Below are positions 1 through 8,658 of a DNA stretch of 64,000 bases, piece by piece; positions within the stretch are counted from its first letter, which is position 1; each line of letters starts with the position of its first letter. This DNA is from Paracoccus aerius. GTDB taxonomy: Bacteria > Pseudomonadota > Alphaproteobacteria > Rhodobacterales > Rhodobacteraceae. Position numbers and translations under genes: made by a program. The stretch is taken from contig NZ_BNCL01000005.1 of NCBI RefSeq assembly GCF_014656455.1, positions 180,654 to 244,653 on the forward strand. The letters are read 5' to 3'. Below the pieces are notes generated by a model, which saw only the letters and a list, made by a program, of their open reading frames with translations, had not been told where the DNA came from and did no database searches.

Positions 1-1
1 A

Positions 2-526
2 GGCACCACCATCGCCACATTCGAGGCCGCCTTTCCCGGTTCCCCGATCATCCGCGTGATGCCCAACACGCCCGCCGCGATCGGGCAGGGGATCAGCGCC
101 ATGATCGGGAATGGCCTTGCCACGGATGCGCATCTGGATCTGGCGCAGGCGCTGATGGCCGCCGTGGGCCGGGTCGTCCGGTTGGAGCGGGAAGACCAGA
201 TGGACGCCGTCACCGGCCTGTCGGGCAGCGGCCCGGCCTATGTCTTCCACCTGATCGAGGCGATGGCCAAGGCCGGCGAGGCGCAAGGCCTGCCCGCCGA
301 CCTGTCCCTGGAACTGGCGCGGATGACGGTCGCAGGGGCGGGTGCCCTGGCCATCGACGCAGACGAGGATCCGGCGGTCTTGCGCGAAAACGTCACCTCG
401 CCCGGCGGGACGACCGCTGCCGGCCTGCGGGTTTTGATGGATCCCGACAGCGGCCTGCCCCCCCTGATGGCGCGCACGGTCGCTGCTGCCACCGAACGCG
501 GGCGCGAACTGGGGCGCGGGCAATGA
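2..526 (+). CDS. proC: pyrroline-5-carboxylate reductase (C-terminal part, cut by window start)
   Basis: Last step of proline synthesis: NAD(P)H-dependent reduction of pyrroline-5-carboxylate to proline in the cytoplasm. About 174 residues are visible of a family usually near 270; the reading frame is open to the window edge, so the N-terminal Rossmann nucleotide-binding part is missing. The visible part has the MPNTPA segment after the nucleotide fold, the dimerisation helices ([15 protein letters not shown]) and the family signature [12 protein letters not shown]. The stop overlaps the ATG of csaA by four bases, so the two are probably co-transcribed. Confidence 0.95.
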   Translation, partial: GTTIATFEAAFPGSPIIRVMPNTPAAIGQGISAMIGNGLATDAHLDLAQALMAAVGRVVRLEREDQMDAVTGLSGSGPAYVFHLIEAMAKAGEAQGLPADLSLELARMTVAGAGALAIDADEDPAVLRENVTSPGGTTAAGLRVLMDPDSGLPPLMARTVAAATERGRELGRGQ

Positions 527-855
527 CCATCAGCTTCGACGATTTCCTGAAGGTCGACATCCGGGTCGCCACCATCACCCGCGCCGAACCCTTCCCCGAG
601 GCGCGCAAACCCGCGATCAAGCTGTGGCTGGACGTGGGGGATCTGGGCGAACGCAAGTCCTCGGCCCAGATCACGCGGCATTACGACCCCGAAGCCCTTG
701 TGGGCAAGCAGGTGCTTTGCGTGGTGAACTTTCCGCCCCGCCAGATCGGCCCCGTCCGGTCCGAGGTTCTGGTCCTGGGCGTCCCCGACCCGGACGGAGA
801 AGTCGTGCTGATCCGTCCCGATCTGGATGTCCCGAACGGAGGAAGGCTGTACTGA
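523..855 (+). CDS. csaA: CsaA-type tRNA-binding domain protein
   Basis: A 110-residue protein made of a single tRNA-binding (OB-fold) domain, the size and form of CsaA. It begins with the typical [14 protein letters not shown] and contains SSAQIT and [17 protein letters not shown], as in the family. CsaA is described as a chaperone with export-related activity in Bacillus; its role in alphaproteobacteria is poorly defined. ATG overlaps the proC stop (ATGA), and its own TGA overlaps the next ATG by one base, which suggests a translationally coupled operon proC-csaA-dehydrogenase. Confidence 0.9.
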   Translation: MTISFDDFLKVDIRVATITRAEPFPEARKPAIKLWLDVGDLGERKSSAQITRHYDPEALVGKQVLCVVNFPPRQIGPVRSEVLVLGVPDPDGEVVLIRPDLDVPNGGRLY

Positions 856-1802
856 TGCGCCTGCTTGTCACCCGTCCCATGACGGACCGCGCGACGCGCG
901 CCATTGCCGGCCGGTTCGACGCGACCTTCCGCGACAACACCCGCCTCTCCGAGGCCGAAGCCTCTGCTGCCCTGCGCGACTATGACGCGATCATCCCGAC
1001 GCTGGGCGATGCCTTCACCGCCGCAGCCTTTGCCGATGCGCCGCGTTGCCGAATCCTGGCGAACTTCGGGGCGGGCTTCAACCATATCGACGTGAAGGCG
1101 GCAAAGGCGGCCGGGGTCGTGGTCACGAACACACCCGATGTGGTGACCGACGCCACTGCCGACATTGCCGTCATGCTGATGCTGATGACCACGCGTCGCG
1201 CGTCCGAGGGCGAGCGGATCCTGCGCGCGGGCGACTGGACCGGCTGGAACCCCACGCAGCTTCTGGGCGGGCATCTGTCGGGCCGGACGGTTGGCATTGT
1301 CGGCATGGGCCGGATCGGGCAGGCCATCGCGCGCCGCTGCCATTTCGGCTTCGGGATGCAGGTGGTGTTCTTCAACCGCTCGACCGTGACGGGGCTGGAT
1401 TTTCCCGCCCGCCAGATCCCACAGTTGGAGGCGATGCTGGCCGAGGCCGATATCGCCGTCCTGGCGGTGCCGGGCGGGCCCGGCACGCGGCACCTGATCG
1501 GCACGCCCCAACTGGCGGCGCTTGGGCCGCAGGGTTACCTGGTCAATATCGCGCGCGGCGATGTCGTGGACGAGGCCGCGATGATCGAGGCACTGCAAAG
1601 CCATGCCATCGCCGGGGCGGGGCTGGACGTCTATGAGCAAGAGCCGGTCGTGCCGCAGGCGCTTCTGGATGCGCCCAACACGACGCTGCTGCCGCATCTG
1701 GGGACCGCGACCGACGACACCCGCACCGCCATGGGGCTGCGCGCGCTTGATAACCTGGTGGCCTATGCCGAGGGGCGCGCACCTCGTGACCGGGTGAACT
1801 GA
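855..1802 (+). CDS. NAD(P)-dependent 2-hydroxyacid dehydrogenase (glyoxylate/hydroxypyruvate reductase-like)
   Basis: A 315-residue D-isomer-specific 2-hydroxyacid dehydrogenase. The Rossmann motif VGMGRIG lies near residues 148-154, the catalytic Arg is in NIARGDVVDEAAM (about 234), and the catalytic His in LLPHLGTAT (about 281). The family reduces glyoxylate, hydroxypyruvate or related keto acids; the exact substrate cannot be read from the sequence. The start at 855 is chosen because homologous sequence begins at MRLLVTRPM and the ATG overlaps the csaA stop (TGATG). A longer in-frame reading from 624 would overlap csaA and looks like shadow sequence. Confidence 0.88.
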   Translation: MRLLVTRPMTDRATRAIAGRFDATFRDNTRLSEAEASAALRDYDAIIPTLGDAFTAAAFADAPRCRILANFGAGFNHIDVKAAKAAGVVVTNTPDVVTDATADIAVMLMLMTTRRASEGERILRAGDWTGWNPTQLLGGHLSGRTVGIVGMGRIGQAIARRCHFGFGMQVVFFNRSTVTGLDFPARQIPQLEAMLAEADIAVLAVPGGPGTRHLIGTPQLAALGPQGYLVNIARGDVVDEAAMIEALQSHAIAGAGLDVYEQEPVVPQALLDAPNTTLLPHLGTATDDTRTAMGLRALDNLVAYAEGRAPRDRVN

Positions 1803-1812
1803 CCGCGTCCGT

Positions 1813-1838
1813 GGAACCGCGGTGAATTGAGAAATGTT
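1813..1838 (+). promoter_or_regulatory. candidate EcfG (general stress) promoter of csbD
   Basis: GGAAC at 1813-1817, then 17 bases, then TGTT at 1835-1838. The alphaproteobacterial general-stress sigma EcfG recognises GGAAC-N16/17-CGTT, so only one base of the -10 part differs. It lies 35 bp before the csbD ATG. CsbD family genes belong to general stress regulons in other bacteria, which fits, but this is a motif match only. Confidence 0.5.
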
Positions 1839-1872
1839 AATTCCTCAGATCACAGCTTCGAAGGAGCGAAGA

Positions 1873-2076
1873 ATGAACTGGGATATCATCCAAGGCAAAT
1901 GGAAGCAGGCCAAGGGCACCCTGAAAGAAAAGTGGGGCGACCTGACCGACGACGACCTCGACCGCCTGGACGGCAACAAAGACCAACTGGCCGGCAAGCT
2001 GCAAGAGAAATACGGCTGGTCCAAGGACGAGGCGAACCGCCAGATCGACGATCACTTCCGTGACCGCACGTTCTGA
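1873..2076 (+). CDS. CsbD family stress response protein
   Basis: A 67-residue hydrophilic protein starting MNWDIIQGKWKQAKG, the hallmark of the CsbD family, followed by the KWGDLTDDDLDRLDG segment and the DQLAGKLQEKYGWSKDEA segment. Members are small, stress-induced and of unknown biochemical role. The start at 1873 is set by the strong AAGGAG at 1861-1866 and by alignment to the family; 13 upstream in-frame residues are not family-like. It is monocistronic: an EcfG-like promoter upstream and a hairpin terminator downstream. Confidence 0.93.
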   Translation: MNWDIIQGKWKQAKGTLKEKWGDLTDDDLDRLDGNKDQLAGKLQEKYGWSKDEANRQIDDHFRDRTF

Positions 2077-2098
2077 TCGCGGCCGCGCCTGATGGCGA

Positions 2099-2125
2099 AG
2101 GGTGCCTTGCGGGGCACCCTTTTTC
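2099..2125 (+). terminator. rho-independent terminator of csbD
   Basis: Perfect 8-bp stem AGGGTGCC/GGCACCCT (2099-2106 with 2113-2120), a 6-base loop and a TTTTTC tract. It sits 22 bases after the csbD stop. Confidence 0.9.
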
Positions 2126-2177
2126 TTTGCCCGGCGGCAGGCTACGAAGGCCGGAAATCCGCAGCGGGGGTGCCGCC

Positions 2178-3140
2178 ATGATGTATGCCTATGTCATCCG
2201 CGATGGTCGCATCGCCTGCCAGGATCAGGCCGCCTCGCTGGCCGACGCGATCTGGATCGACCTGATCGCCCCCGACAAGGCCGAGACCGCGCTGCTGCGC
2301 GACCTGGGCGTCGACGTTCCCACCCTGGCCGACATGGAAGAGATCGAGATCTCGAACCGGCTTTATCGCGAAACGGGTGTGGACTACATGACCGCCGTGC
2401 TGCCGGGTGAAAGGGGCGACGGCAACCGGGTCACGATGCCCGTCAGCTTCATCCTGTCCCCGCAGCGCCTGGTGACGGTGCGCCACCATTCGCCGCGCCC
2501 CTTCCTGACATTCCCCGAACGCGGCGAACGCTCGACCCTGGGCTGCGGGACGCCACACCGCCTGTTCATCGGCCTGATCGAGGAGATCATCGCCCGCCTC
2601 GCCGACATCCTCGAAGGATCGGGGCGGCTTCTGGACAACACCACGATCACCGTCTTCGAGACGCCATCGATCCGGGGGCAGGGCGATCGCCTGCAATCCG
2701 CCCTGCGCGAGGTGGGCCGCGAGGCCGAGGCGATGGCCCGGGTGCGCCTGTCGCTGCTCACGATCGAGCGGATGCTGGCCTTCTATATCGCGGCAGTCGA
2801 CGAGCAGCGCGAATCCGGCCGGCTGCGCCCGGTGGTCAAGGGACAGTTGCGCGATGTTCAGGCGCTTGAAGTCCATGCGGATTTCCTGGGTTCACGCGTC
2901 AGCCTGGCCGTGGACACGACCCTTGGCCTGATCAACCTGGAACAGAACAACACCGTCCGGGTTCTGTCGGTCGTGGCGGCCTTGTTCCTGCCGCCCACCC
3001 TGATTGCCAGCATCTACGGGATGAACTTCGAATCCATGCCGGAACTGGACGAACCCTGGGGTTATCCCATGGCCATCGCGCTGATGGCGGCCACTGCGGG
3101 GGCCACGTGGCTGGTCCTGCGATGGAAGCGTTGGCTGTGA
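2178..3140 (+). CDS. CorA family divalent cation transporter (CorA/ZntB-like)
   Basis: A 320-residue inner-membrane protein with a long soluble N-terminal domain and two C-terminal membrane segments, separated by the family signature GMN (residues 281-283, in IYGMNFESMPEL). The first segment (VLSVVAALFLPPTLIASI) precedes the motif and the second (MAIALMAATAGATWLVL) follows it, and the protein ends with a short basic tail. CorA pentamers take up Mg2+ (or Co2+/Ni2+); ZntB relatives carry Zn2+. Sequence alone does not decide between them. ATG 2178 is preceded by a G-run that could act as a ribosome site; 2181 is an alternative. Confidence 0.9.
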   Translation: MMYAYVIRDGRIACQDQAASLADAIWIDLIAPDKAETALLRDLGVDVPTLADMEEIEISNRLYRETGVDYMTAVLPGERGDGNRVTMPVSFILSPQRLVTVRHHSPRPFLTFPERGERSTLGCGTPHRLFIGLIEEIIARLADILEGSGRLLDNTTITVFETPSIRGQGDRLQSALREVGREAEAMARVRLSLLTIERMLAFYIAAVDEQRESGRLRPVVKGQLRDVQALEVHADFLGSRVSLAVDTTLGLINLEQNNTVRVLSVVAALFLPPTLIASIYGMNFESMPELDEPWGYPMAIALMAATAGATWLVLRWKRWL

Positions 3141-3237
3141 TGGTCAATCGGCCCCGGCCTGTGCCAAGATGTCGCAATTCGGCTTGCCGCTGTGGCGCCA
3201 TGCCCCTATTGGGGCACGACCTTACCGGGAGGATTTC

Positions 3238-4299
3238 ATGCGCTCGTCCTTGTCCTATCTGCGGTGGCCGCTGATCACCACCGTCGCTGGCGTCGCCCTG
3301 GCGGGCTGGCTGGGTTACCGCTTTACCGGATCGACCACCGGCCTCTTGTCCTTCCTGATGATCGCCATCGTGCTGGCGGTCCTGGAAATCTCGTTGTCCT
3401 TCGACAATGCGATCGTCAACGCGAACAAGCTGAAGGAGATGACGCCGGTCTGGCAGCGCCGCTTCCTGACCTGGGGGATCCTGATCGCCGTCTTCGGGAT
3501 GCGGATCGTCTTTCCGCTGCTGATCGTCGTCATTGCTGCAAAGATCGGGCCCCTGGCCGCGATCCAGTTGGCCGCGACCGACCCCGAGGAATATTCCCGC
3601 CTGATCCACGAGGCGCATCTGCCCATCGCCGCGTTCGGCGGATCCTTCCTGATGCTTGTGGCGCTGACCTTCTTCTTCGACCAGTCCAAGGAAGTGGACT
3701 GGATCGCCAAGATCGAGCGTGCGCTGCGGGCCGCGGGTTCGGTCCGGGGGATGGAAGTGGGATTCGTTCTGGCCATCATCCTGCTGTTCGTCTGGCTGCT
3801 GCCGGAAAACCGGGACGAGCAGGTGTTCATGTACAGTGCCATGTGGGGCATCGTGACCTTCCTGGCCGTCGACGCGCTTGGCCACATCCTCGACCGCTGG
3901 GGCAAGGCACAGGAAGCATCGCACACGGCGGCGCAGGCTGGCTTGGGCGGATTCCTGTATCTCGAGGTGCTGGATGCCTCGTTCAGCTTTGACGGCGTGA
4001 TCGGGGCCTTCGCCCTGACGCAGAACCTGTTCCTGATCGCCATCGGCCTGGGCATCGGCGCGATGTATGTGCGGTCCATGACCGTCATGCTGGTCGAACG
4101 CGGCACCTTGGCCGAGTTCCGTTATCTGGAACATGGCGCCTTCTGGTCCATCCTGATCCTGTCGATCATCATGTTCGGCCAGACCATGTGGCACCTCCCC
4201 GAAGTGGTGACGGGGCTTCTGGGCGCGGTCTTCATCGCCACGGCCTTTGTCAACTCGGTCATGTGGAACCGGCGCCACAAGGATGTCGCGCAGGATTGA
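3238..4299 (+). CDS. DUF475 / TerC-like integral membrane protein
   Basis: A 353-residue polytopic protein with about nine hydrophobic segments. It carries the two acidic intramembrane motifs typical of the DUF475/TerC-like group: ISLSFDNAIVNANKL (near residues 52-66) and LDASFSFDGVIGAFAL (near 245-260). Relatives are linked to tellurite resistance or metal export, but no transport activity is established for DUF475. The start is set at 3238 by GGGAGGA just upstream; 23 in-frame upstream codons lack family similarity. Confidence 0.85.
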   Translation: MRSSLSYLRWPLITTVAGVALAGWLGYRFTGSTTGLLSFLMIAIVLAVLEISLSFDNAIVNANKLKEMTPVWQRRFLTWGILIAVFGMRIVFPLLIVVIAAKIGPLAAIQLAATDPEEYSRLIHEAHLPIAAFGGSFLMLVALTFFFDQSKEVDWIAKIERALRAAGSVRGMEVGFVLAIILLFVWLLPENRDEQVFMYSAMWGIVTFLAVDALGHILDRWGKAQEASHTAAQAGLGGFLYLEVLDASFSFDGVIGAFALTQNLFLIAIGLGIGAMYVRSMTVMLVERGTLAEFRYLEHGAFWSILILSIIMFGQTMWHLPEVVTGLLGAVFIATAFVNSVMWNRRHKDVAQD

Positions 4300-4349
4300 T
4301 CCGCTCAGGTGGGGGCGCTTCCCCCCGAAGATAATCGCGCAACGAAGAT

Positions 4350-4376
4350 AAGGGCAGTCCTGCGGGCTGCCTTTTC
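4350..4376 (+). terminator. terminator after the DUF475 gene
   Basis: AAGG-GCAGTCC pairs with GGGCTGCCTT around a TGC loop, with one bulged G, followed by TTTTC. It lies between the convergent DUF475 gene and the emfourin-like gene, which stops at its edge. Confidence 0.65.
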
Positions 4377-4657
4377 TACATCTGGTCGATCAGATCCAGC
4401 ATGTCGGGCGGGATCTGCTGTTCCTGCAGGGTGAAGCTGCAGCTGTCGCGATCCTCAGTCACGGTGATGCGATAGGTCATGCGGTCGGCGCAGTCTCCGC
4501 AGGGCTGGCTGGCAAGGCGGGCCAGTTCCTCGGGCTCGAAAGCCTCGGCCAGATCCTGGCGCATCTGCTCGGGCTGGTGGGCCAGGTCGATGGTCTTGTG
4601 CAGCCGCCCGGCGGTGATGCCGCCAAAGCCGCCCTGCGCCGCGATTTCGATGATCAT
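4376..4657 (-). CDS. emfourin-like protease inhibitor
   Basis: A 93-residue acidic protein (MIIEIAAQGGFGGITAGR...) whose opening strand-rich segment and length match the emfourin family, small inhibitors of protealysin-type M4 proteases that are usually encoded next to their target. Here it lies 33 bases downstream of, and on the same strand as, an M4 protease, so both are probably made from one transcript. A CGDC pair in the middle could be a disulfide or metal site. No signal peptide is seen, consistent with the cytoplasmic nature of protealysins. Inhibition is inferred from family and context. Confidence 0.75.
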   Translation of the reverse strand: MIIEIAAQGGFGGITAGRLHKTIDLAHQPEQMRQDLAEAFEPEELARLASQPCGDCADRMTYRITVTEDRDSCSFTLQEQQIPPDMLDLIDQM

Positions 4658-4690
4658 GGCATGATCCCCCTTGTCGGGGGGAATCTAGGC

Positions 4691-5791
4691 CTAGATCGCG
4701 ATTCCGACAAGTTTCCAGGCGCGGCGCAGCATCACCGTCTCTATGCTGCCGCGGCCCGCCAGTTCGATTGCCGAATCCATCGTCTGGTCGGCCCAGTCGG
4801 AAAAGCTGGCCATGGGGTTGTTCAGCGTCTGCAGCGCACGGTACCAGATGCGGCCCGGCAGTTCCCAGGCCCGTCCGCCCAGATAGGCGCAGAACAGGTA
4901 GAAGGCGTGGTTGGGGATCCCCGAGTTGATATGAACGCCGCCATTGTCGTCGGTGGTGGTGACGAAATGATCCATGTGCCAGGGCTGGGGATCCTGGCCC
5001 AGCATGTTGTCGGAATAGGCCGTGCCCGGTGCCTTCATGCTGCGCAGGGCCGCGCCGTTGATCCCGGGGCCCAGGATGCCGCGGCCGACCAGCCAGTCGG
5101 CCTGATGGACCTCTTGCCCAAGGGCGCGTTGCAGCGACAGCGACCCGAAGACATCGGCGATGCTTTCGTTCAGCGCGCCCGACTGGTTTTCATAGATCAG
5201 CCCGCCGGAATGCTGGATCACGCCGTGGGCCATCTCGTGCCCGATGACCGACAGTTCAAGGAAGGTCCGGAAGACCTTGCCGTCGCCGGTGCCATAGGCC
5301 ATCTGGGTGCCGTTCCAGAAGGCGTTGTTGTAATCGCGCCGGTGATGGACCGTGGCGACCAGCGGCATTCCTTCCCCGTCCAGCGAATTGCGGCCATATT
5401 CCTCGGCGAACAGTGAAAAGACCTGACCCGCCGCGTCATAGGCCGTGTCGGCATCGGCAATGCCGGTGGGACCGTCGCCTTCCGATCGGACCAGCTTGCC
5501 GGGCAGGGCGGCGCGGAACTGGCCGTCATGGATGCGGCGGTCGGGGCAGCACAGGCCCTCGGCCGGAAAGACGGCGGTTGAGGCAAAAGCACCGGACAAC
5601 GGCTTGTCCGGCGGCAGACCCGCGCGCGTCAATTCGGCGCGGTCGTCGCGCAGTTTCTCGGTCTGCTTCAGCAGGCTCCGCGCCATCTCGGCGGTTCTTG
5701 GATCGCCGCGCAGGGCCAGCACCCGCAGCATGTAGGGCGGAACGATGCAATGGATCGAATGGCGATGCGAACCGTTCAGCGAAAAGCACAT
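4691..5791 (-). CDS. protealysin-like M4 metalloprotease
   Basis: A 366-residue zinc endopeptidase of the thermolysin family, protealysin branch. The short N-terminal propeptide contains HCIVPPYMLRVLALRG, matching the PPYML motif of protealysin precursors. The HEMAH zinc motif is at residues 185-189, the third ligand is Glu209 in GALNESIAD, and the substrate-binding His lies in GGVHINSGIPNHAFY. There is no signal peptide, as expected for protealysins, which lack the long thermolysin propeptide. The start at 5791 (MCFSLNGS) has AAGGGA upstream; a longer reading from 5839 is possible but unsupported. It is followed by the emfourin-like gene. Confidence 0.92.
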   Translation of the reverse strand: MCFSLNGSHRHSIHCIVPPYMLRVLALRGDPRTAEMARSLLKQTEKLRDDRAELTRAGLPPDKPLSGAFASTAVFPAEGLCCPDRRIHDGQFRAALPGKLVRSEGDGPTGIADADTAYDAAGQVFSLFAEEYGRNSLDGEGMPLVATVHHRRDYNNAFWNGTQMAYGTGDGKVFRTFLELSVIGHEMAHGVIQHSGGLIYENQSGALNESIADVFGSLSLQRALGQEVHQADWLVGRGILGPGINGAALRSMKAPGTAYSDNMLGQDPQPWHMDHFVTTTDDNGGVHINSGIPNHAFYLFCAYLGGRAWELPGRIWYRALQTLNNPMASFSDWADQTMDSAIELAGRGSIETVMLRRAWKLVGIAI

Positions 5792-5839
5792 GAGGCGAAT
5801 CCCTTTCTGGAAACTCGCCTTATGATACCATGGCGTCAC

Positions 5840-5858
5840 CTAGAACAAAACTAGAACA
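5840..5858 (-). repeat. tandem 8-bp direct repeat upstream of the M4 protease
   Basis: CTAGAACA occurs at 5840-5847 and again at 5851-5858, an 11-bp period (one helical turn). It lies 49 bp upstream of the protease ATG and ends at the ugpC stop codon. It could be an operator for the protease gene; no regulator is identified. Confidence 0.35.
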
Positions 5859-6866
5859 TCAGTCGATGCGCCGACCCTCGCCGGCAGTGAAAAGGTGCAG
5901 CGACCCCGGGCGGTAGTCCAGGCGCAGGCTGTCCGACAGTTCCGCGTTCGAGGACAGAGTGACCGTCAGCCGCTCGCCCCCCGTCTGGCCGTGGACCAGC
6001 CGTTGCGCGCCCAGTTCCTCGACCGCAAGGACATCCATCAGGATCGGACCGGTGGCAGAGACCGTCAGATCCTCGGGGCGGATGCCGATGGTGCCTGCAT
6101 GGGCGACGCCCGGCAGATGGGGCAAGGCGGTGCTGCTGATGAGATTCATCGCCGGGCTGCCGATGAAGCTGGCCACGAAGGTCGAGGCCGGCTTGCGATA
6201 AACCTCCAGCGGGGTGCCGATCTGTTCGATCCGTCCCGCGTTCAGTACAACCAGCCGGTCCGCGAGTGTCATGGCTTCCAACTGGTCATGCGTCACATAG
6301 ATCGAGGTGGTGCGCAGCCGGCGCTGCAATTCCTTGATCTCAAGCCGCATGGTGACGCGCAGCTTGGCGTCCAGGTTCGACAGCGGCTCATCGAACAGGA
6401 AGGCCGCCGGTTCGCGCACGATGGCGCGGCCCATGGCGACGCGCTGACGCTGGCCGCCGGACAGGGCGCGGGGCTTGCGGTCCAGGAAGGGGCCGATCTG
6501 CAGGATCTCGGCGGCCTCGGCCACGCGGCGCTCGATCTCGGGTTTTGGGGTGCCGCGGTTCTTCAGCCCATAGGCCAGGTTCTGGCGCACGGACATATGC
6601 GGATAAAGCGCATAGTTCTGGAACACCATGGCGATGTCGCGGTCGGCGGGTTCGATGTCGTTGACCACGCGGTCACCGATGCGGACCGTGCCTTCGCTGA
6701 TCGATTCCAGCCCGGCGACCATGCGCAGCAGCGTGGACTTGCCGCAGCCGGACGGGCCGACCAGCACGATGAATTCCCCGTCCGCGATGTCGATGTTCAC
6801 GTCGCCAACGGCGCGGGTGCCGCCGGCATAGATCTTGCCGACCTTGTCGAGGGTTATTGATGCCAT
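5859..6866 (-). CDS. ugpC: sn-glycerol-3-phosphate ABC transporter ATP-binding protein UgpC
   Basis: A 335-residue ATPase of the MalK/UgpC type. Walker A is GPSGCGKST near residue 37, the Q-loop [14 protein letters not shown] near 80, the signature LSGGQRQR near 133, Walker [12 protein letters not shown] and the H-loop [13 protein letters not shown]. The C-terminal TOBE-type regulatory domain includes GIRPEDL. It energises uptake of glycerol-3-phosphate or its diesters. The start at 6866 ([10 protein letters not shown]) follows homologues. The longer open frame to 7745 is a shadow of ugpE. Confidence 0.93.
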   Translation of the reverse strand: MASITLDKVGKIYAGGTRAVGDVNIDIADGEFIVLVGPSGCGKSTLLRMVAGLESISEGTVRIGDRVVNDIEPADRDIAMVFQNYALYPHMSVRQNLAYGLKNRGTPKPEIERRVAEAAEILQIGPFLDRKPRALSGGQRQRVAMGRAIVREPAAFLFDEPLSNLDAKLRVTMRLEIKELQRRLRTTSIYVTHDQLEAMTLADRLVVLNAGRIEQIGTPLEVYRKPASTFVASFIGSPAMNLISSTALPHLPGVAHAGTIGIRPEDLTVSATGPILMDVLAVEELGAQRLVHGQTGGERLTVTLSSNAELSDSLRLDYRPGSLHLFTAGEGRRID

Positions 6867-6871
6867 TTTTC

Positions 6872-7720
6872 TTACTTCTCCGTCTCGACAAGACCTTTGA
6901 CGAACAGGCGCTGCATCCCGATCACAACGGCAACGGGGGGCAGCATCGCCAGCATGGCGGTCGCCATCACCAGATGCCATTGCGGCAGCCCGTCCACGGC
7001 GTCGGCCATGCGCTTGATGCCCGCGACGATGGTGTAATAATCGCTGCTGGTCGTAATGAGCAGCGGCCACAGGTATTGGTTCCAGCCATAGATGAACAGG
7101 ATCACGAACAATGCCGCGATGTTGGTCCGCGACAAGGGCAGCAGGATGTCGCGGAAGAACTTCATGGGGCCCGCACCATCGATCCGCGCGGCCTCGGTCA
7201 ATTCGTCCGGGATGGTCAGGAAGACCTGCCGGAACAGGAAGGTCGCGGTGGCGGACGCGATCAGCGGGATCGACAGCCCGGCATAGCTGTTCAGCATCCC
7301 CAAGTCGGCCACCACTTGGAAGGTCGGCACGATCCGCACCTCGACCGGCAGCATCATGGTGATGAAGATGCACCAGAAGGCCATGTTGCGGAGCGGAAAG
7401 CGGAAATAGACGATGGCGAAGGCCGAGGTGATCGAGATCGCGATCTTTCCGCAGGCGATCAGCAGCGCCATGATCAGGCTGTTCAGCATCATCGTGCCCA
7501 CGGGGGGCGTGCCGCTGGTGGACACGCCCGCGCCCAGCATCTGGCTGTAATTCTCGATCAGGTGCGGGCCGGGCCACAGCGGGATCGTGCCCGACATGAA
7601 GTCGGTCGCGGTATGGGTGGATGCGACAAAGGCCACCCAGACGGGCAGGGCGACGATGGCCACCCCTAGCATCAGGGTCAGGTGCGCCAGAAGGTTCAGG
7701 CCGGGACGGTTCTCGATCAT
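6872..7720 (-). CDS. ugpE: sn-glycerol-3-phosphate ABC transporter permease UgpE
   Basis: A 282-residue inner-membrane permease with six predicted membrane helices, the first at [20 protein letters not shown]. The EAA loop that docks the ATPase is [20 protein letters not shown]. It ends VKGLVETEK, like UgpE. The stop lies five bases before ugpC and the start overlaps the ugpA stop by one base, so the genes are tightly coupled. Confidence 0.93.
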   Translation of the reverse strand: MIENRPGLNLLAHLTLMLGVAIVALPVWVAFVASTHTATDFMSGTIPLWPGPHLIENYSQMLGAGVSTSGTPPVGTMMLNSLIMALLIACGKIAISITSAFAIVYFRFPLRNMAFWCIFITMMLPVEVRIVPTFQVVADLGMLNSYAGLSIPLIASATATFLFRQVFLTIPDELTEAARIDGAGPMKFFRDILLPLSRTNIAALFVILFIYGWNQYLWPLLITTSSDYYTIVAGIKRMADAVDGLPQWHLVMATAMLAMLPPVAVVIGMQRLFVKGLVETEK

Positions 7721-8598
7721 CAGTAGGCCACCTTCTTTTCGACATAGCGGAACTGGACCACCGTCAGCGCGATCACGATCAGCATCAGGATCACCGACTG
7801 GGCGGCGGACGATCCCATGTTCTGCCCCACGAAGCCGTCGAAATAGACCTTGTAGACCAAGATGTTGGTAGCCTGCGCCGGGCCCCCCTCGGTCGTGGCG
7901 TCGATGACGCCGAAGGTGTCGAACATGGCGTAGACGATGTTGACGACCAGCAGGAAGAAGGTCGTGGGCGACAGAAGCGGCACGGTGATGTCGAAGAAGC
8001 GCCTGACCGGGCCGGCGCCGTCGATGGCGGCAGCCTCTCGCAGGCTGGCGGGCACGGATTGCAGCCCAGCCACGAAGAACAGGAAGTTGTAGCTGATCTG
8101 CTTCCAGGCGGATGCGATCACCACCAGCGTCATCGCGTCGGTCTTGGAGCTGATGTGGTTCCAGTCATAGCCGATGGCGTCCAGGAAATAGGGCATCACG
8201 CCGATGGTCGGGTTGAAGATGAACCACCACAGGATTCCCGCAACCGCCGGGGCCACGGCATAGGGCCAGACCAGCAGCGTGGTATAGACGCTGGTCGACC
8301 GGATCATCCGGTCCACGGCCACCGCCAGCAGCAGGGCGAAGCCCATCGACAGTACCGTGACCAACACCGCGAAGACCGCCGTGACCTGAAGCGAGTTGAG
8401 GTATTCCGGGCTGTTCCACAGCGCCTGGAAGTTCGACAGGCCCACGAAGGTGGTGTTGATGCCGAAGGCGTCCTGGCGCAGGAAGCTTTGCCTTACTGCC
8501 TGGGCCGCAGGCCACAAGAAGAAGATGAAGGTGATCGCCAGCTGTGGTGCCAGCAGCAACCAGGGCAGCAACTGGTTTCGAAATAAGGTGCGCTTCAT
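7720..8598 (-). CDS. ugpA: sn-glycerol-3-phosphate ABC transporter permease UgpA
   Basis: A 292-residue permease, [31 protein letters not shown], with six predicted membrane helices and an EAA loop [21 protein letters not shown]. It pairs with UgpE to form the channel. It is separated from ugpB by a 60-base gap holding a strong stem-loop, a common device for making more binding protein than permease. Confidence 0.93.
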   Translation of the reverse strand: MKRTLFRNQLLPWLLLAPQLAITFIFFLWPAAQAVRQSFLRQDAFGINTTFVGLSNFQALWNSPEYLNSLQVTAVFAVLVTVLSMGFALLLAVAVDRMIRSTSVYTTLLVWPYAVAPAVAGILWWFIFNPTIGVMPYFLDAIGYDWNHISSKTDAMTLVVIASAWKQISYNFLFFVAGLQSVPASLREAAAIDGAGPVRRFFDITVPLLSPTTFFLLVVNIVYAMFDTFGVIDATTEGGPAQATNILVYKVYFDGFVGQNMGSSAAQSVILMLIVIALTVVQFRYVEKKVAY

Positions 8599-8623
8599 CC
8601 AGCCCTGCCTTCAGAAATGGAAT

Positions 8624-8648
8624 GGGGCCGCGCGGATGGCGCGGCCCC
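8624..8648 (-). promoter_or_regulatory. intercistronic stem-loop between ugpB and ugpA
   Basis: Perfect 10-bp stem GGGGCCGCGC/GCGCGGCCCC with a 5-base loop, eleven bases past the ugpB stop. There is no T-run on the transcript side, so it probably stabilises the ugpB mRNA or causes partial termination rather than full stop. Confidence 0.7.
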
Positions 8649-8658
8649 AGGATGGTGC

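Noticed and set aside
624..854. Longer start for the 2-hydroxyacid dehydrogenase
   Set aside because: It lies inside csaA in another frame and shows no dehydrogenase similarity; ATG 855 overlaps the csaA stop and begins the family sequence.
6867..7745. N-terminal extension of UgpC to give a 628-residue protein
   Set aside because: The added 293 residues are an out-of-frame reading of ugpE, rich in Arg/His/Gly, while both real genes are complete in their own frames.
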